A DNA stretch of 45,457 bases from a virus: positions 1 to 45,457 of the IMG/VR virus record IMGVR_UViG_3300044818_000001; one strand, given 5' to 3'. The notes under the pieces are model-generated. The model was not told where the DNA came from, searched no databases, and was given only the letters and a program-made list of their open reading frames with translations. Position 1 is the stretch's first letter; every line of letters begins with the position of its first letter. The position numbers were made by a program, and so were the translations under genes. This document shows positions 25,289-31,362 of this stretch, in pieces.

Positions 25289-25870
25289 ATGAGCATCACC
25301 CTCAGCAAGTCGGATGGGGCCAATCCTCTCGACGGCATCACCACCATGGGTGTGGGTGTCTCGTGGGACCCGTCTGCTGGTGGTAAGGGTGGCCTTCTGG
25401 GCCGACTCCGCCGTGAGGTGGGAGTCGACCTGGACCTCATCGCAGTCCTGTTCGTGGACGGTGAGCCGGTTCGGTTCGCTGGCCTGGACTCCCTCGACCC
25501 GCTGGGTAACGGCGGCATCGTGCACTCTGGCGATGCCCAGACCGGCAAGGGTGACGGGGACGATGAGCTGGTGTCGGTACAGTTCGACCGACTTGGCCCG
25601 GTAGACCGCGTGGTCTATGTGGCTGCGGCATTCAAGAACGGATCATCGTTCGAGAAGGCCAACAACATCAGCTTCAAGGTGTACGACTCCTCTGGCGGCA
25701 GTACTACTCAGGTGGCAGACATCTGGCCGTCCCTCCTGGGGACGGACAACGCCAACGCTGTTGCCGAAGCACGCAAGGAGGGTGCATCCTGGGTCCTCGA
25801 AGTGACCAACCGCAAGGGCAAGATCCGTCAGGGTGACAAGCAGTCCATCCTGCGGTTCGCTCAGGGCTAG
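25289..25870 (+). CDS. terD: TerD-family protein
   Basis: 193 aa. Typical TerD features: MGVGVSWDPS, DLDLIAVLFVDGEPVRF, then SLDPLGNGGIVHSGD and GKGDGDDELVSVQFDRL, with acidic residues placed as in calcium-binding TerD proteins, and a C-terminal AFKNGSSFEKANNISF. Ter proteins in bacteria are tied to tellurite and phage resistance and to stress signalling. In a phage it may counter or mimic host stress systems, which is inference. Length agrees with the family (about 190 aa). GGAG precedes the ATG. Confidence 0.92.
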   Translation: MSITLSKSDGANPLDGITTMGVGVSWDPSAGGKGGLLGRLRREVGVDLDLIAVLFVDGEPVRFAGLDSLDPLGNGGIVHSGDAQTGKGDGDDELVSVQFDRLGPVDRVVYVAAAFKNGSSFEKANNISFKVYDSSGGSTTQVADIWPSLLGTDNANAVAEARKEGASWVLEVTNRKGKIRQGDKQSILRFAQG

Positions 25871-25876
25871 AAGGTA

Positions 25877-25918
25877 GGGTGAATGGCATACTCCGGGGTT
25901 CGAGTCCCCGGCGCCCAC
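25877..25918 (+). ncRNA. Mini-tRNA-like element 4
   Basis: Acceptor GGGTG/CGCCC (one U-G), linker AATGGCATACT, T-arm CCGGGG-TTCGAGT-CCCCGG, then AC. It starts 7 nt after the TerD stop. The linker shares TGGCATAC with the D-arm of the complete tRNA at 5549-5620. Confidence 0.83.
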
Positions 25919-25920
25919 TG

Positions 25921-25943
25921 TCTCCTCGCAAAGGGCGAGGAGA
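25921..25943 (+). other. Hairpin following tRNA-like element 4
   Basis: TCTCCTCGC-AAAGG-GCGAGGAGA, perfect 9-bp stem, 19 nt before the next ATG. Confidence 0.68.
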
Positions 25944-25961
25944 TGACTCGCAGGAGTAGGC

Positions 25962-26441
25962 ATGATCGGTAACGAAACCGATGCCAAGTTCATCCGTGAC
26001 TGGTTTGTTGCGAATGGTGAGGGTGACCCTGACTACAGCGAGGCACCCGAAGGCTGGAAGCGCCTTGGGCGTGGCGTATCTCGCATCGCATTCCTCTCTC
26101 CTGAGGGGGTTGCTTACAAGGTTGATCGCTACCCCGATGACGGGTACAGCCAGACGAACGAGAGGGAGGCTGCCAATCTCCGCAAGTTCTACTTGCGGAA
26201 GATGCCCAAGGGCTGCCGCCTTCCCCGCTTCTCGTACTATCCTCTCGACCGCAATGGAGTGATGGCCATGGAGGCTTTCACGACGCTGCTGCGAGACCGG
26301 TACAAGCAAGGGGATGACCGAGACTTGAGGCTCACTGCAACCAGGCTCGGCAAAGCCCTGAACTCGTGGGACATGCACGATCAGAACATCGCCGTAGAGG
26401 AAGGGACCGACACCTTGGTGCCTATCGATCTAGGCATCTGA
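25962..26441 (+). CDS. Mini kinase-like protein A, 159 aa
   Basis: Shows a reduced protein-kinase/APH-like order: glycine-loop-like LGRGVSRIAFLSPEGVAYKV with Lys53, a possible helix-C Glu in NEREAANL, hinge-like MAMEAF, catalytic-loop-like WDMHDQNI (136-143), and PIDLG (154-158) in place of DFG. The chain ends right after this motif, so the usual C-terminal helices are missing. Paralogous to the next gene. Kinase activity is possible but uncertain, since the loop is degenerate. Known relatives would phosphorylate protein, sugar or antibiotic. Confidence 0.72.
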   Translation: MIGNETDAKFIRDWFVANGEGDPDYSEAPEGWKRLGRGVSRIAFLSPEGVAYKVDRYPDDGYSQTNEREAANLRKFYLRKMPKGCRLPRFSYYPLDRNGVMAMEAFTTLLRDRYKQGDDRDLRLTATRLGKALNSWDMHDQNIAVEEGTDTLVPIDLGI

Positions 26442-26447
26442 CTTACA

Positions 26448-26495
26448 GTCCGTCCCTTGGTGGGCTTGTGCGGGTTCGATCCCCGCTGCGGACAC
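26448..26495 (+). ncRNA. Mini-tRNA-like element 5 (with D-arm-like hairpin)
   Basis: Acceptor GTCCGT/GCGGAC (6 bp, last pair U-G), a CCC-TTGGT-GGG mini-hairpin carrying GG in the loop like a tRNA D-arm, then T-arm GCGGG-TTCGATC-CCCGC and AC. It is 48 nt long, slightly larger than the 42-nt copies, and starts 7 nt after the upstream stop. Confidence 0.78.
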
Positions 26496-26497
26496 GG

Positions 26498-26513
26498 GCG
26501 CTCATCAGAGCGC
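26498..26513 (+). other. Hairpin following tRNA-like element 5
   Basis: GCGCTC-ATCA-GAGCGC, 6 bp with a 4-nt loop, followed by an AGGAGG site for the next gene. Confidence 0.6.
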
Positions 26514-26532
26514 TGTCCTTACAGGAGGAATC

Positions 26533-27021
26533 ATGGACGTCGGAAACGCCCACGATGCTGCGCTGATCTATCGATGGCTCTATGAGTCTGAGCGAGAGTA
26601 CGGACGATCTCAGCGTGTATGGGACGCGAAGGCTCCCGATGGCTGGGAGTTCCTCGGGTCAGGCTCGTTCCGTTCGGTGTGGCGCTCCCCTGAGGGAGTC
26701 GCCTACAAGGTTCAACACACCAGCCGCACTTCCCAGTCCAACGAAGGTGAGTACAGGACCCTCCAGGAGGCTCGCCTGTGCAAGCTTCCCGAGAGGGTCA
26801 GGCTGCCGCTGGCTTCGCTGTTCGAGGTCGACAACTGCTTCGTGATCGCTATGGAACTGATCCGTGGCCCCAGGCTGTACGACTACCAAGGGGCAGACCA
26901 GAGTGACCTGATGGAGATTCTCTACGAAGTGGAAGTCACCCTCGAAATGGGCGATCTTCACAGCGAGAACGCCATGGTCGATGAGGATGGAATGCTAGTC
27001 CCTGTCGACTTCGGCTGCTAG
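26533..27021 (+). CDS. Mini kinase-like protein B, 162 aa
   Basis: Better-preserved paralogue of the preceding protein. Gly loop GSGSFRSVW (42-50), Lys59 in VAYKV, IAMELIRGPRL as hinge, GDLHSEN (140-146) matching the APH/kinase catalytic loop with Asp141 and Asn146, and VDFGC at the very end with metal-binding Asp159. It also terminates just after the DFG-like motif. The intact catalytic signatures make ATP-dependent phosphotransfer plausible; the substrate is unknown. AGGAGG lies 7 nt upstream of the ATG. Confidence 0.78.
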   Translation: MDVGNAHDAALIYRWLYESEREYGRSQRVWDAKAPDGWEFLGSGSFRSVWRSPEGVAYKVQHTSRTSQSNEGEYRTLQEARLCKLPERVRLPLASLFEVDNCFVIAMELIRGPRLYDYQGADQSDLMEILYEVEVTLEMGDLHSENAMVDEDGMLVPVDFGC

Positions 27022-27028
27022 GCAGCAA

Positions 27029-27070
27029 GCCCTACTGGCAGACGCTCTGGTTCGAGTCCAGAGAGGGCGC
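27029..27070 (+). ncRNA. Mini-tRNA-like element 6
   Basis: Acceptor GCCCT/AGGGC, linker ACTGGCAGACG, T-arm CTCTGG-TTCGAGT-CCAGAG, then GC in place of AC. It starts 8 nt after the upstream stop. No hairpin follows, and the next ATG is 24 nt downstream. Confidence 0.8.
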
Positions 27071-27094
27071 GCACTACATAGGGAAAGGACTACC

Positions 27095-27247
27095 ATGAAC
27101 GAGCACTACGACTCCTGGGATCAGTGGATCGAGGAGTCCCGCTGCATGATCTGCGGCAGTAACATGAAGTACTCCGATGGGGTTGTGTGCTCTGCCACGT
27201 GTGCAGACGTCCTCGACCTTCGTCAGGGTAACGACTGCTATGCGTAG
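27095..27247 (+). CDS. Cys-rich small protein, 50 aa
   Basis: ATG 27095 after GGAAAGGA. Product MNEHYDSWDQWIEESRCMIC... carries CMICGS and CSATCAD, a four-Cys zinc-binding pattern with 14 residues between the pairs. Probably a zinc-stabilised adaptor or nucleic-acid-binding peptide. Overlaps the next gene by 8 nt. Confidence 0.68.
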   Translation: MNEHYDSWDQWIEESRCMICGSNMKYSDGVVCSATCADVLDLRQGNDCYA

Positions 27248-27383
27248 CACGATCAAGGCAGCGAAGTCACGTCTGACACGGTTCGATGCATCGCTACGGG
27301 TATACTCGTTTACGACGCACTCGAACGCTGGCCGCCCGGTCAAGCGTGTCGGAGTCGTCAGACTAAAGGGAGGTAGTGCGTGA
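27240..27383 (+). CDS. Basic small protein, 47 aa
   Basis: ATG 27240 lies inside the end of the previous gene. Product starts MRSTIKAAKSRLTRFDAS and ends RPVKRVGVVRLKGGSA; it is strongly basic, which suggests RNA or DNA binding. AGG and the following GTGA overlap couple it to the next gene. No family recognised. Confidence 0.6.
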   Translation: MRSTIKAAKSRLTRFDASLRVYSFTTHSNAGRPVKRVGVVRLKGGSA

Positions 27384-27856
27384 ATTACGAGAACGCTCAA
27401 AGGGTCATCGCCGAGGCTGAGAAGATCCTGGCCGAGGAGTACCCGAAGGCCAGGGCCGAGGTTTGCCCTCAAGGCAGCGAGTGCCCTGTCCACTTCCGGG
27501 TGGACGATGAGTACATCGACCAGTCGATCTGGTATGCCCGGCTGATTACCTATGTGGGTGACTACGTGGTGATCACAGAGGACAACAACCAGCTTGGCAA
27601 TCCTGCCGTGATGGCAAAGGTTCTCTCGGGTGCTGCCCGTAAGGATGAGATGCCGGATCGCTGGGAAACCACTATCCTGCACATCGGTTCGGGTGTGATC
27701 TCCGACCTGACCCTCATGAACGAGGCGCAGCAGCGCCGAGCTCTGCGATACCTGAAGACGCACAACGACTGGGATGGCATCATCGCTCGTCACCGTGCGA
27801 CTACGTACCTGCTGAGTCGTGGGATGATCAACGTCTCGAAGCCTCTGGAGGGCTGA
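27380..27856 (+). CDS. Hypothetical early protein, 158 aa
   Basis: GTG start in a GTGA overlap, GGGAGG upstream. Begins MNYENAQRVIAEAEKILAEE, with CPQGSECPVHFRVDDEY and a C-terminal helical part (NEAQQRRALRYLKTHNDW, then ATTYLLSRGMINV). Mixed alpha/beta soluble protein. No family recognised. Confidence 0.72.
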   Translation: MNYENAQRVIAEAEKILAEEYPKARAEVCPQGSECPVHFRVDDEYIDQSIWYARLITYVGDYVVITEDNNQLGNPAVMAKVLSGAARKDEMPDRWETTILHIGSGVISDLTLMNEAQQRRALRYLKTHNDWDGIIARHRATTYLLSRGMINVSKPLEG

Positions 27857-28044
27857 TGGCCATCAAGGTGGAGGCGGATGACTCCGCCTCTGGCACAGGC
27901 TACTGGACGTCAAGCGTGTTCGATGCTCGGTCCATCCTGGGGAACATCGCCGACGAGTTCGAGAACGATCTCGCCGAGAACTACCCCGAGTATGTGCGTG
28001 ACGCAAACGTCTACAAGGTGACGATCACAGTAGAAAAGGTCTGA
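27856..28044 (+). CDS. Hypothetical early protein, 62 aa
   Basis: TGATG overlap with the previous stop. Product begins MAIKVEADDSASGTGYWTSS and ends VYKVTITVEKV; it is acidic with a short helix (ADEFENDLAENYPEYV). Last gene before a structured 150-nt gap. Confidence 0.7.
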   Translation: MAIKVEADDSASGTGYWTSSVFDARSILGNIADEFENDLAENYPEYVRDANVYKVTITVEKV

Positions 28045-28053
28045 TCCATCCGT

Positions 28054-28073
28054 CCGAGGGCTAACGCCCTCGG
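28054..28073 (+). terminator. Hairpin after the 27856-28044 gene
   Basis: CCGAGGGC-TAAC-GCCCTCGG, an 8-bp stem with a tetraloop, 10 nt after the stop. No U-tract; may be a weak terminator or 3'-end protector. Confidence 0.6.
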
Positions 28074-28082
28074 CGGTCTAGT

Positions 28083-28182
28083 CAACAGGTGGCTTGCCGA
28101 AATATAAGTAGGCACGTCCCTAGGCTGGTCCCCGATGATGGGACTTCTTCAGTCACCTGTTGGCCAGTCCGCAGTAAGCGGA
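28083..28182 (+). ncRNA. Three-way-junction-like leader RNA with alternative pairing
   Basis: CAACAGGTG 28083-28091 pairs perfectly with CACCTGTTG 28154-28162. Inside are TGCC/GGCA (28095-28114) and GTCCC/GGGAC (28128-28144). An extra GTCCC at 28116-28120 could compete for the same GGGAC. TCCGC-AGTAA-GCGGA (28168-28182) then lies next to the AGGAGG of the following gene. This looks like a regulatory leader, possibly switching; no known class recognised. Confidence 0.6.
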
Positions 28183-28197
28183 TCAGGAGGTAAAAGC

Positions 28198-28431
28198 GTG
28201 AAGATGTACGTGGTATCAACCAGTGGTAACACGCGGTTCGCCTTGCTCAAGGAGAACCTGTTGACAGTCTCCTGCTCGGGCAACGACAAGGTTGCCCGCA
28301 TGGAGGCCAGGGATGCTGCCCGACGTCACACCAGGGAGACCGATCAGCCTACCTGGGTCCACGTGGTGGACATCAAGCCCGTGGACATGTTCCGAGTGGA
28401 AAAGCAGGTGAACCATTCTCCCCTCGACTAA
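28198..28431 (+). CDS. Hypothetical early protein, 77 aa
   Basis: GTG 28198 is 7 nt from AGGAGG and is preferred over ATG 28204. Begins MKMYVVSTSGNTRFALLKEN; contains ARMEARDAARRHTRET, a basic helix, and WVHVVDIKPVDMFRVEK. Preceded by a folded leader. Unknown function. Confidence 0.72.
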   Translation: MKMYVVSTSGNTRFALLKENLLTVSCSGNDKVARMEARDAARRHTRETDQPTWVHVVDIKPVDMFRVEKQVNHSPLD

Positions 28432-28450
28432 CCAGCAGATCGAGGAAGTC

Positions 28451-29002
28451 ATGCGCTTCCTTGATGCAGACAGGAACGAGGGGCGTGACCTCAAGGTCAT
28501 CGCCACCGAGATAGTCAACGGCTTCCATGACATGCTCCTGGGTGCCGTCAAGAAGCCTGCTACACCGCTCCGTCTGGGCATGCTGCTCAAGTCTCCGTAC
28601 GACGGCAAAGTACGTCGTGTAGCGTGGCTCGACGACCAGGCGGGGAAGGTGTGGATCGTCCACGAGACATCCTCGTACGGCTGGCTAGGCCCACTCTCCC
28701 CGCCAACGTGGGAGTACTGCGAGGAGTTCCGCCCGAAGCGTCGTGTAGAGATCGACGGCAAGGGCAAGATGATCGAGATGTCCGACTCGGATATCGAGGA
28801 GGCGTGGGCGAATCAGGATGGCCACAAGATCGGCGATCAGTTCTCTCAGAACCAGCGTGAGCACGTGTTCGAAGTGGTCGCCACCGGTCCGCTGTGTGTA
28901 CTGATGGCGAACGTCAGGACCGGCGTACTGAACGTGGACTCGAACAAGAACCTGATCCACTACTACAAGCGAGAAGTGAAGGGACTTGGTTCCGGATGGT
29001 GA
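28451..29002 (+). CDS. Hypothetical early protein, 183 aa
   Basis: ATG 28451 has GAGG 5 nt upstream. The frame stays open upstream with natural-looking sequence (STNQQIEEV), so a non-ATG start such as ATT near 28414 is possible. Middle part PLRLGMLLKSPYDGKVRRVA is beta-rich; the C-terminal part NQREHVFEVVATGPLCVLMA resembles a small barrel. Function unknown. Confidence 0.7.
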   Translation: MRFLDADRNEGRDLKVIATEIVNGFHDMLLGAVKKPATPLRLGMLLKSPYDGKVRRVAWLDDQAGKVWIVHETSSYGWLGPLSPPTWEYCEEFRPKRRVEIDGKGKMIEMSDSDIEEAWANQDGHKIGDQFSQNQREHVFEVVATGPLCVLMANVRTGVLNVDSNKNLIHYYKREVKGLGSGW

Positions 29003-29109
29003 CAGCTCAAGCGCTGGCACAACAGATGGTAGGGAAGGGCGCCGGTGGCGCCATCCTGGTAGGTGCGATCATCATGTGGCTGGCTGGCTCGGGAGGTAAG
29101 CGACGGTGA
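28996..29109 (+). CDS. Single-span membrane protein, 37 aa
   Basis: MVTAQALAQQMVGKGAGG precedes a hydrophobic segment AILVGAIIMWLAG and a basic end (GGKRR). Overlaps the upstream gene by 7 nt and the next by 4 nt. A membrane micropeptide; no function known. Confidence 0.62.
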   Translation: MVTAQALAQQMVGKGAGGAILVGAIIMWLAGSGGKRR

Positions 29110-29246
29110 GCAAGTATGACTGGGTCCTGTTGAGTGGCGTGATCGCCACCACGACTACCGCATGGTGGTATCAGATCCGATACTATCGGCTGGTGGACGA
29201 TCTCTTCGAGTTCCTCACCGTTGCCCCGCCAGAGGAGGACGAGTAA
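29106..29246 (+). CDS. Small membrane protein, 46 aa
   Basis: GTG start in a GTGA overlap. MSKYDWVLLSGVIATTTTAW forms one hydrophobic helix, followed by a basic/aromatic segment and an acidic tail (APPEEDE). Together with the preceding gene it forms a two-gene membrane pair. Last gene of this early segment. Confidence 0.62.
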   Translation: MSKYDWVLLSGVIATTTTAWWYQIRYYRLVDDLFEFLTVAPPEEDE

Positions 29247-29254
29247 CGCAAGAA

Positions 29255-29274
29255 GCCCCGGCGAAAGCCGGGGC
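29255..29274. terminator. GNRA-capped hairpin between converging genes
   Basis: GCCCCGGC-GAAA-GCCGGGGC, 8 bp. On the minus strand it is followed by TTCTTG, which could help end the sigma-factor transcript; on the plus strand it follows the membrane-protein genes. Confidence 0.65.
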
Positions 29275-29279
29275 CCCTC

Positions 29280-29339
29280 GGGTAGATCTGAAGTTGGAGA
29301 GGGGTTGATCACCCCGGAGGTTCGAGTCCTCCCTACCCG
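29280..29339 (+). ncRNA. Sixty-nt tRNA-like element 7 (degenerate cloverleaf)
   Basis: Acceptor GGGTAG/CTACCC; D-arm TCT-GAAGTTGG-AGA; anticodon-like arm GGGG-TTGATCA-CCCC; T-arm GGAGG-TTCGAGT-CCTCC joined with no variable loop. The anticodon position would read GAT (Ile), but position 37 is C, the stem has 4 bp and the variable region is missing, so I do not call a decoding tRNA. It is the only plus-strand copy with an anticodon-like arm and seems intermediate between a tRNA and the 42-nt elements. Confidence 0.72.
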
Positions 29340-29340
29340 C

Positions 29341-30018
29341 TCACCCCTCATAGTCCCGTTCGACACGGGCCACCCCAGAGGCGGCATTGCGAGCCTCTGT
29401 ACGCCCCTCATAGCCTCTCCGGAGGTCAGTCAGGGGCATCTGTCCAAGCAGTGCCTGTATGGCCTTCAGCGCCCTGTTGTGGCGCTCGTTGACCGACTGC
29501 TTGGAGGTGCCGGTATCGGCGCCGATCTGGGTGAAGGTGTGCTGGTACTTGTATCGCCACACCATGAGGTTGTAATAGTCTTCTGGAAGCTTTTCCACAG
29601 CCGACTTGACGTCGGCGTACGAGGCAAGGTTGTCGCCGCCCGTAGCAGGCTCGGACTTGGCCTTAGGCTGAGAGTCCTGCGACATAGCGAACGACTGCCA
29701 GTCCTCGTACCGGAAGACGACTTCCAGGATCCTCTTGATCAGGTCGATCGAGTAGAAGAACTTGTCCTCCTGGCTGTAGCCGTAGACCGCAGCATCCTCT
29801 TTCTTGAGGGCTCCCTGCGCCACCTTAACCAGGTGTGCAGCGACGCGGTCCGGCCCATCTTCCTCAGTCAGGATTCTGGTGACCGTGTTCTTGTTCTCCA
29901 TGATCCACACCCAGATCTCCTGCTTGATGTCGGAGATGTCGTGGTGTGCAGGGAAGTTGGATGCAGCGATGCCCGCAGCACGATCGACTGCGGGTGTCAA
30001 CTTAGTGTAGTCAAGCAT
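29341..30018 (-). CDS. Sigma-70-family (ECF-like) sigma factor
   Basis: 225 aa. N-terminal part has a region-2-like stretch (DISDIKQEIWVWIMENK). Residues 138-190 form a clear region 4 HTH: AVEKLPEDYYNLMVWRYK, then TFTQIGADTGTSKQSVNERH. A charged Ser/Lys/Pro-rich linker separates them. Likely redirects host RNA polymerase to phage promoters, perhaps the late ones, since no RNA polymerase is encoded. In a three-gene minus-strand operon; overlaps the 54-aa gene before it by 8 nt. Confidence 0.82.
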   Translation of the reverse strand: MLDYTKLTPAVDRAAGIAASNFPAHHDISDIKQEIWVWIMENKNTVTRILTEEDGPDRVAAHLVKVAQGALKKEDAAVYGYSQEDKFFYSIDLIKRILEVVFRYEDWQSFAMSQDSQPKAKSEPATGGDNLASYADVKSAVEKLPEDYYNLMVWRYKYQHTFTQIGADTGTSKQSVNERHNRALKAIQALLGQMPLTDLRRGYEGRTEARNAASGVARVERDYEG

Positions 30019-30175
30019 CTGGGTGTCTCCTACAGATCTCGAACCATTCCTCTTCAGTCATGGTTCCATTGGTCACTACGGGCGGCATCGTGATGCCCAG
30101 TTCTACTTCAAGCTGCTTGATGCGGTTGTAGTCAGGTTTGGGCGGCCCCTTGGGGCGCCGCTTCCATGGCCACAC
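30011..30175 (-). CDS. Hypothetical small basic protein, 54 aa
   Basis: GTG 30175 begins directly after the metallophosphoesterase stop (TGAGTG), with GGGAGAG upstream. Product begins MWPWKRRPKGPPKPDYNR and ends with an acidic helix (TEEEWFEICRRHPDA). Overlaps the sigma-factor ATG. The N-terminal Trp/Arg/Lys/Pro cluster suggests binding to nucleic acid or RNA polymerase, but this is a guess. Confidence 0.7.
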   Translation of the reverse strand: MWPWKRRPKGPPKPDYNRIKQLEVELGITMPPVVTNGTMTEEEWFEICRRHPDA

Positions 30176-30946
30176 TCAGATCCGCTCTCCCTTGAAGTAT
30201 CCCAGCCTGTCTACTAGTGTAACAAGCTCAGGCCACACTCTCTTCCCGTCATCCTCCAGCCAAGCGAAACTTTGCTGCCAGGAAACGGCTCCGTCCTTCA
30301 CGTACGTAGCAGCCACGGGATCCATGATACTTCCCGAGTTCATCGTGAACCTGGGTGACACACGTCCCGAGTAACCGAACGCTCGGGTGATCAGGAAAGG
30401 CTGGTGAGTATGTCCGAACACGAAGTTCTTGTCACTGCCGTAACGCTTAGTGAACTTAGCGTCCCAAGCGCTGGCACTGGCACAGTACCCGCCCGCCTCG
30501 TGGCCATGTACAGCAAGCGTGTTGGTAGCGATGCGCACAGGGCCACGTTCGTAGCGGACACCGAGATCATCCAGTCCGAACAGGGACTCCATTTCAAGCG
30601 CCCGAAGGTTGGTGAGTGGCGCAGCGTACTTCCGGACAAAGTCCTTGACCCTCTGGTCATGGTTCCCTTCGAGCCACAGGACGTCTGCCTGAGGAGCAGC
30701 CTCCCGTACTGGAACGAGGACTTCACGACGGTAACCGTCTATGTGGTCCTGTAGGGTGTCTGCGTACTCTCCTGCCTGACCCTTGGACCACTGTGAGACA
30801 GTCGGGAAGTCGATGCCATCTCCGATCTGCACGATCTGATCGGGCTGTCGGTCACGTACTACACGCAGGATCTTCTGTAGTACAACCTCATCATGGTACG
30901 GATACTGGATGTCCGGGATGACTAGGGTTGATCGCGTTTTGGCCAT
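30176..30946 (-). CDS. Calcineurin-like metallophosphoesterase
   Basis: 256 aa from ATG 30946. Motifs in order: PDIQYPYHD (11-19), IGDGIDF (41-47), LEGNHDQR (92-99), VHGHEAGG, and GHTHQP, the five signature blocks of binuclear metal phosphoesterases. The substrate could be a phosphodiester in nucleic acid or a nucleotide. No Shine-Dalgarno is present and a TATACT sits 7 nt upstream of the ATG, so the mRNA may be leaderless. Heads the operon with the sigma factor. Confidence 0.88.
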   Translation of the reverse strand: MAKTRSTLVIPDIQYPYHDEVVLQKILRVVRDRQPDQIVQIGDGIDFPTVSQWSKGQAGEYADTLQDHIDGYRREVLVPVREAAPQADVLWLEGNHDQRVKDFVRKYAAPLTNLRALEMESLFGLDDLGVRYERGPVRIATNTLAVHGHEAGGYCASASAWDAKFTKRYGSDKNFVFGHTHQPFLITRAFGYSGRVSPRFTMNSGSIMDPVAATYVKDGAVSWQQSFAWLEDDGKRVWPELVTLVDRLGYFKGERI

Positions 30947-30968
30947 ACAAGTAGTATACATGAAAGGG
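30928..30968. promoter_or_regulatory. Divergent promoter region
   Basis: Plus strand: TTGATC (30928-30933), 18-bp spacer, TAGTAT (30952-30957), then GAAAGGG as RBS for the RHH gene. Minus strand: TATACT (30958-30953), 7 nt before the metallophosphoesterase ATG. The two -10 elements overlap in GTATAC, so the RHH protein could control both directions. Confidence 0.6.
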
Positions 30969-30976
30969 TTGACTGT

Positions 30977-31186
30977 ATGGCGTACGTCAGTCAGACGACA
31001 AAGAAGCAGGTCACAGCACGTATGACACCGCAGTTCGCCAAGGATCTGAACCTGATCATGGCGTGCACCGGCAGTACAAACGCTTCGGGTGTAGTACAGG
31101 ATGCAGTACACCAGCTCGCTGAGTACTACAGGTTCGCCATGCAGCGCAACAACACTGCCCTACAGGACGTCGAACAAGAGGTGTGA
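30977..31186 (+). CDS. Ribbon-helix-helix-like DNA-binding protein, 69 aa
   Basis: Product begins MAYVSQTTKKQVTARMTPQF. The order is a short basic beta strand (KKQVTARM), helix A (PQFAKDLNLIMACTG), and helix B (NASGVVQDAVHQLAEYY), as in RHH (MetJ/Arc) proteins. Lies at a divergent promoter, which suits an autoregulatory repressor. Its stop codon is embedded in a perfect inverted repeat (31181-31198). Confidence 0.7.
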   Translation: MAYVSQTTKKQVTARMTPQFAKDLNLIMACTGSTNASGVVQDAVHQLAEYYRFAMQRNNTALQDVEQEV

Positions 31187-31198
31187 CGCAGGTCACAC
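31181..31198. promoter_or_regulatory. Perfect palindrome GTGTGAC-GCAG-GTCACAC (Crp-like site)
   Basis: Contains TGTGA-N6-TCACA and also fits GTG-N6-GNCAC, which I recall as the Streptomyces Crp consensus. It overlaps the RHH gene stop. A near-identical site lies 181 bp downstream. It could bind host Crp or the phage's own regulator. Confidence 0.6.
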
Positions 31199-31230
31199 TA
31201 CTTCAAAAATTTCCAGAGAGAGTTGCCCGA

Positions 31231-31362
31231 ATGCCCGACATCAAGAGCCTCGACAAGAAGATCACGATCCTTCCTGATTGGCGAGGAGACTGCGACGAAC
31301 CGCAGGTAGAGGTGGTGATGCCGCACCCTTGGGCGCGCCGCATCTCAGGCTTCGAAGAGTGA
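31231..31362 (+). CDS. Hypothetical small protein, 43 aa
   Basis: ATG 31231 to TGA: product begins MPDIKSLDKKITILPDWRGD and ends PHPWARRISGFEE. Only a weak AGAGAG lies upstream. Codon use is compatible with a gene and it fills the space between two repeated palindromes, the second of which abuts its stop. Moderate support only. Confidence 0.45.
   Translation: MPDIKSLDKKITILPDWRGDCDEPQVEVVMPHPWARRISGFEE

Noticed and set aside
24289-27070. The TTCGA-bearing elements as phage attachment (att) sites, since integrases often use tRNA T-arms
   Set aside because: No integrase or excisionase gene is seen, there are many copies, and the stems vary between copies, which does not suit att cores.
29280-29339. 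A functional tRNA-Ile(GAT)
   Set aside because: The missing variable loop, 4-bp anticodon stem and C at position 37 argue against decoding. Kept as a tRNA-like element.
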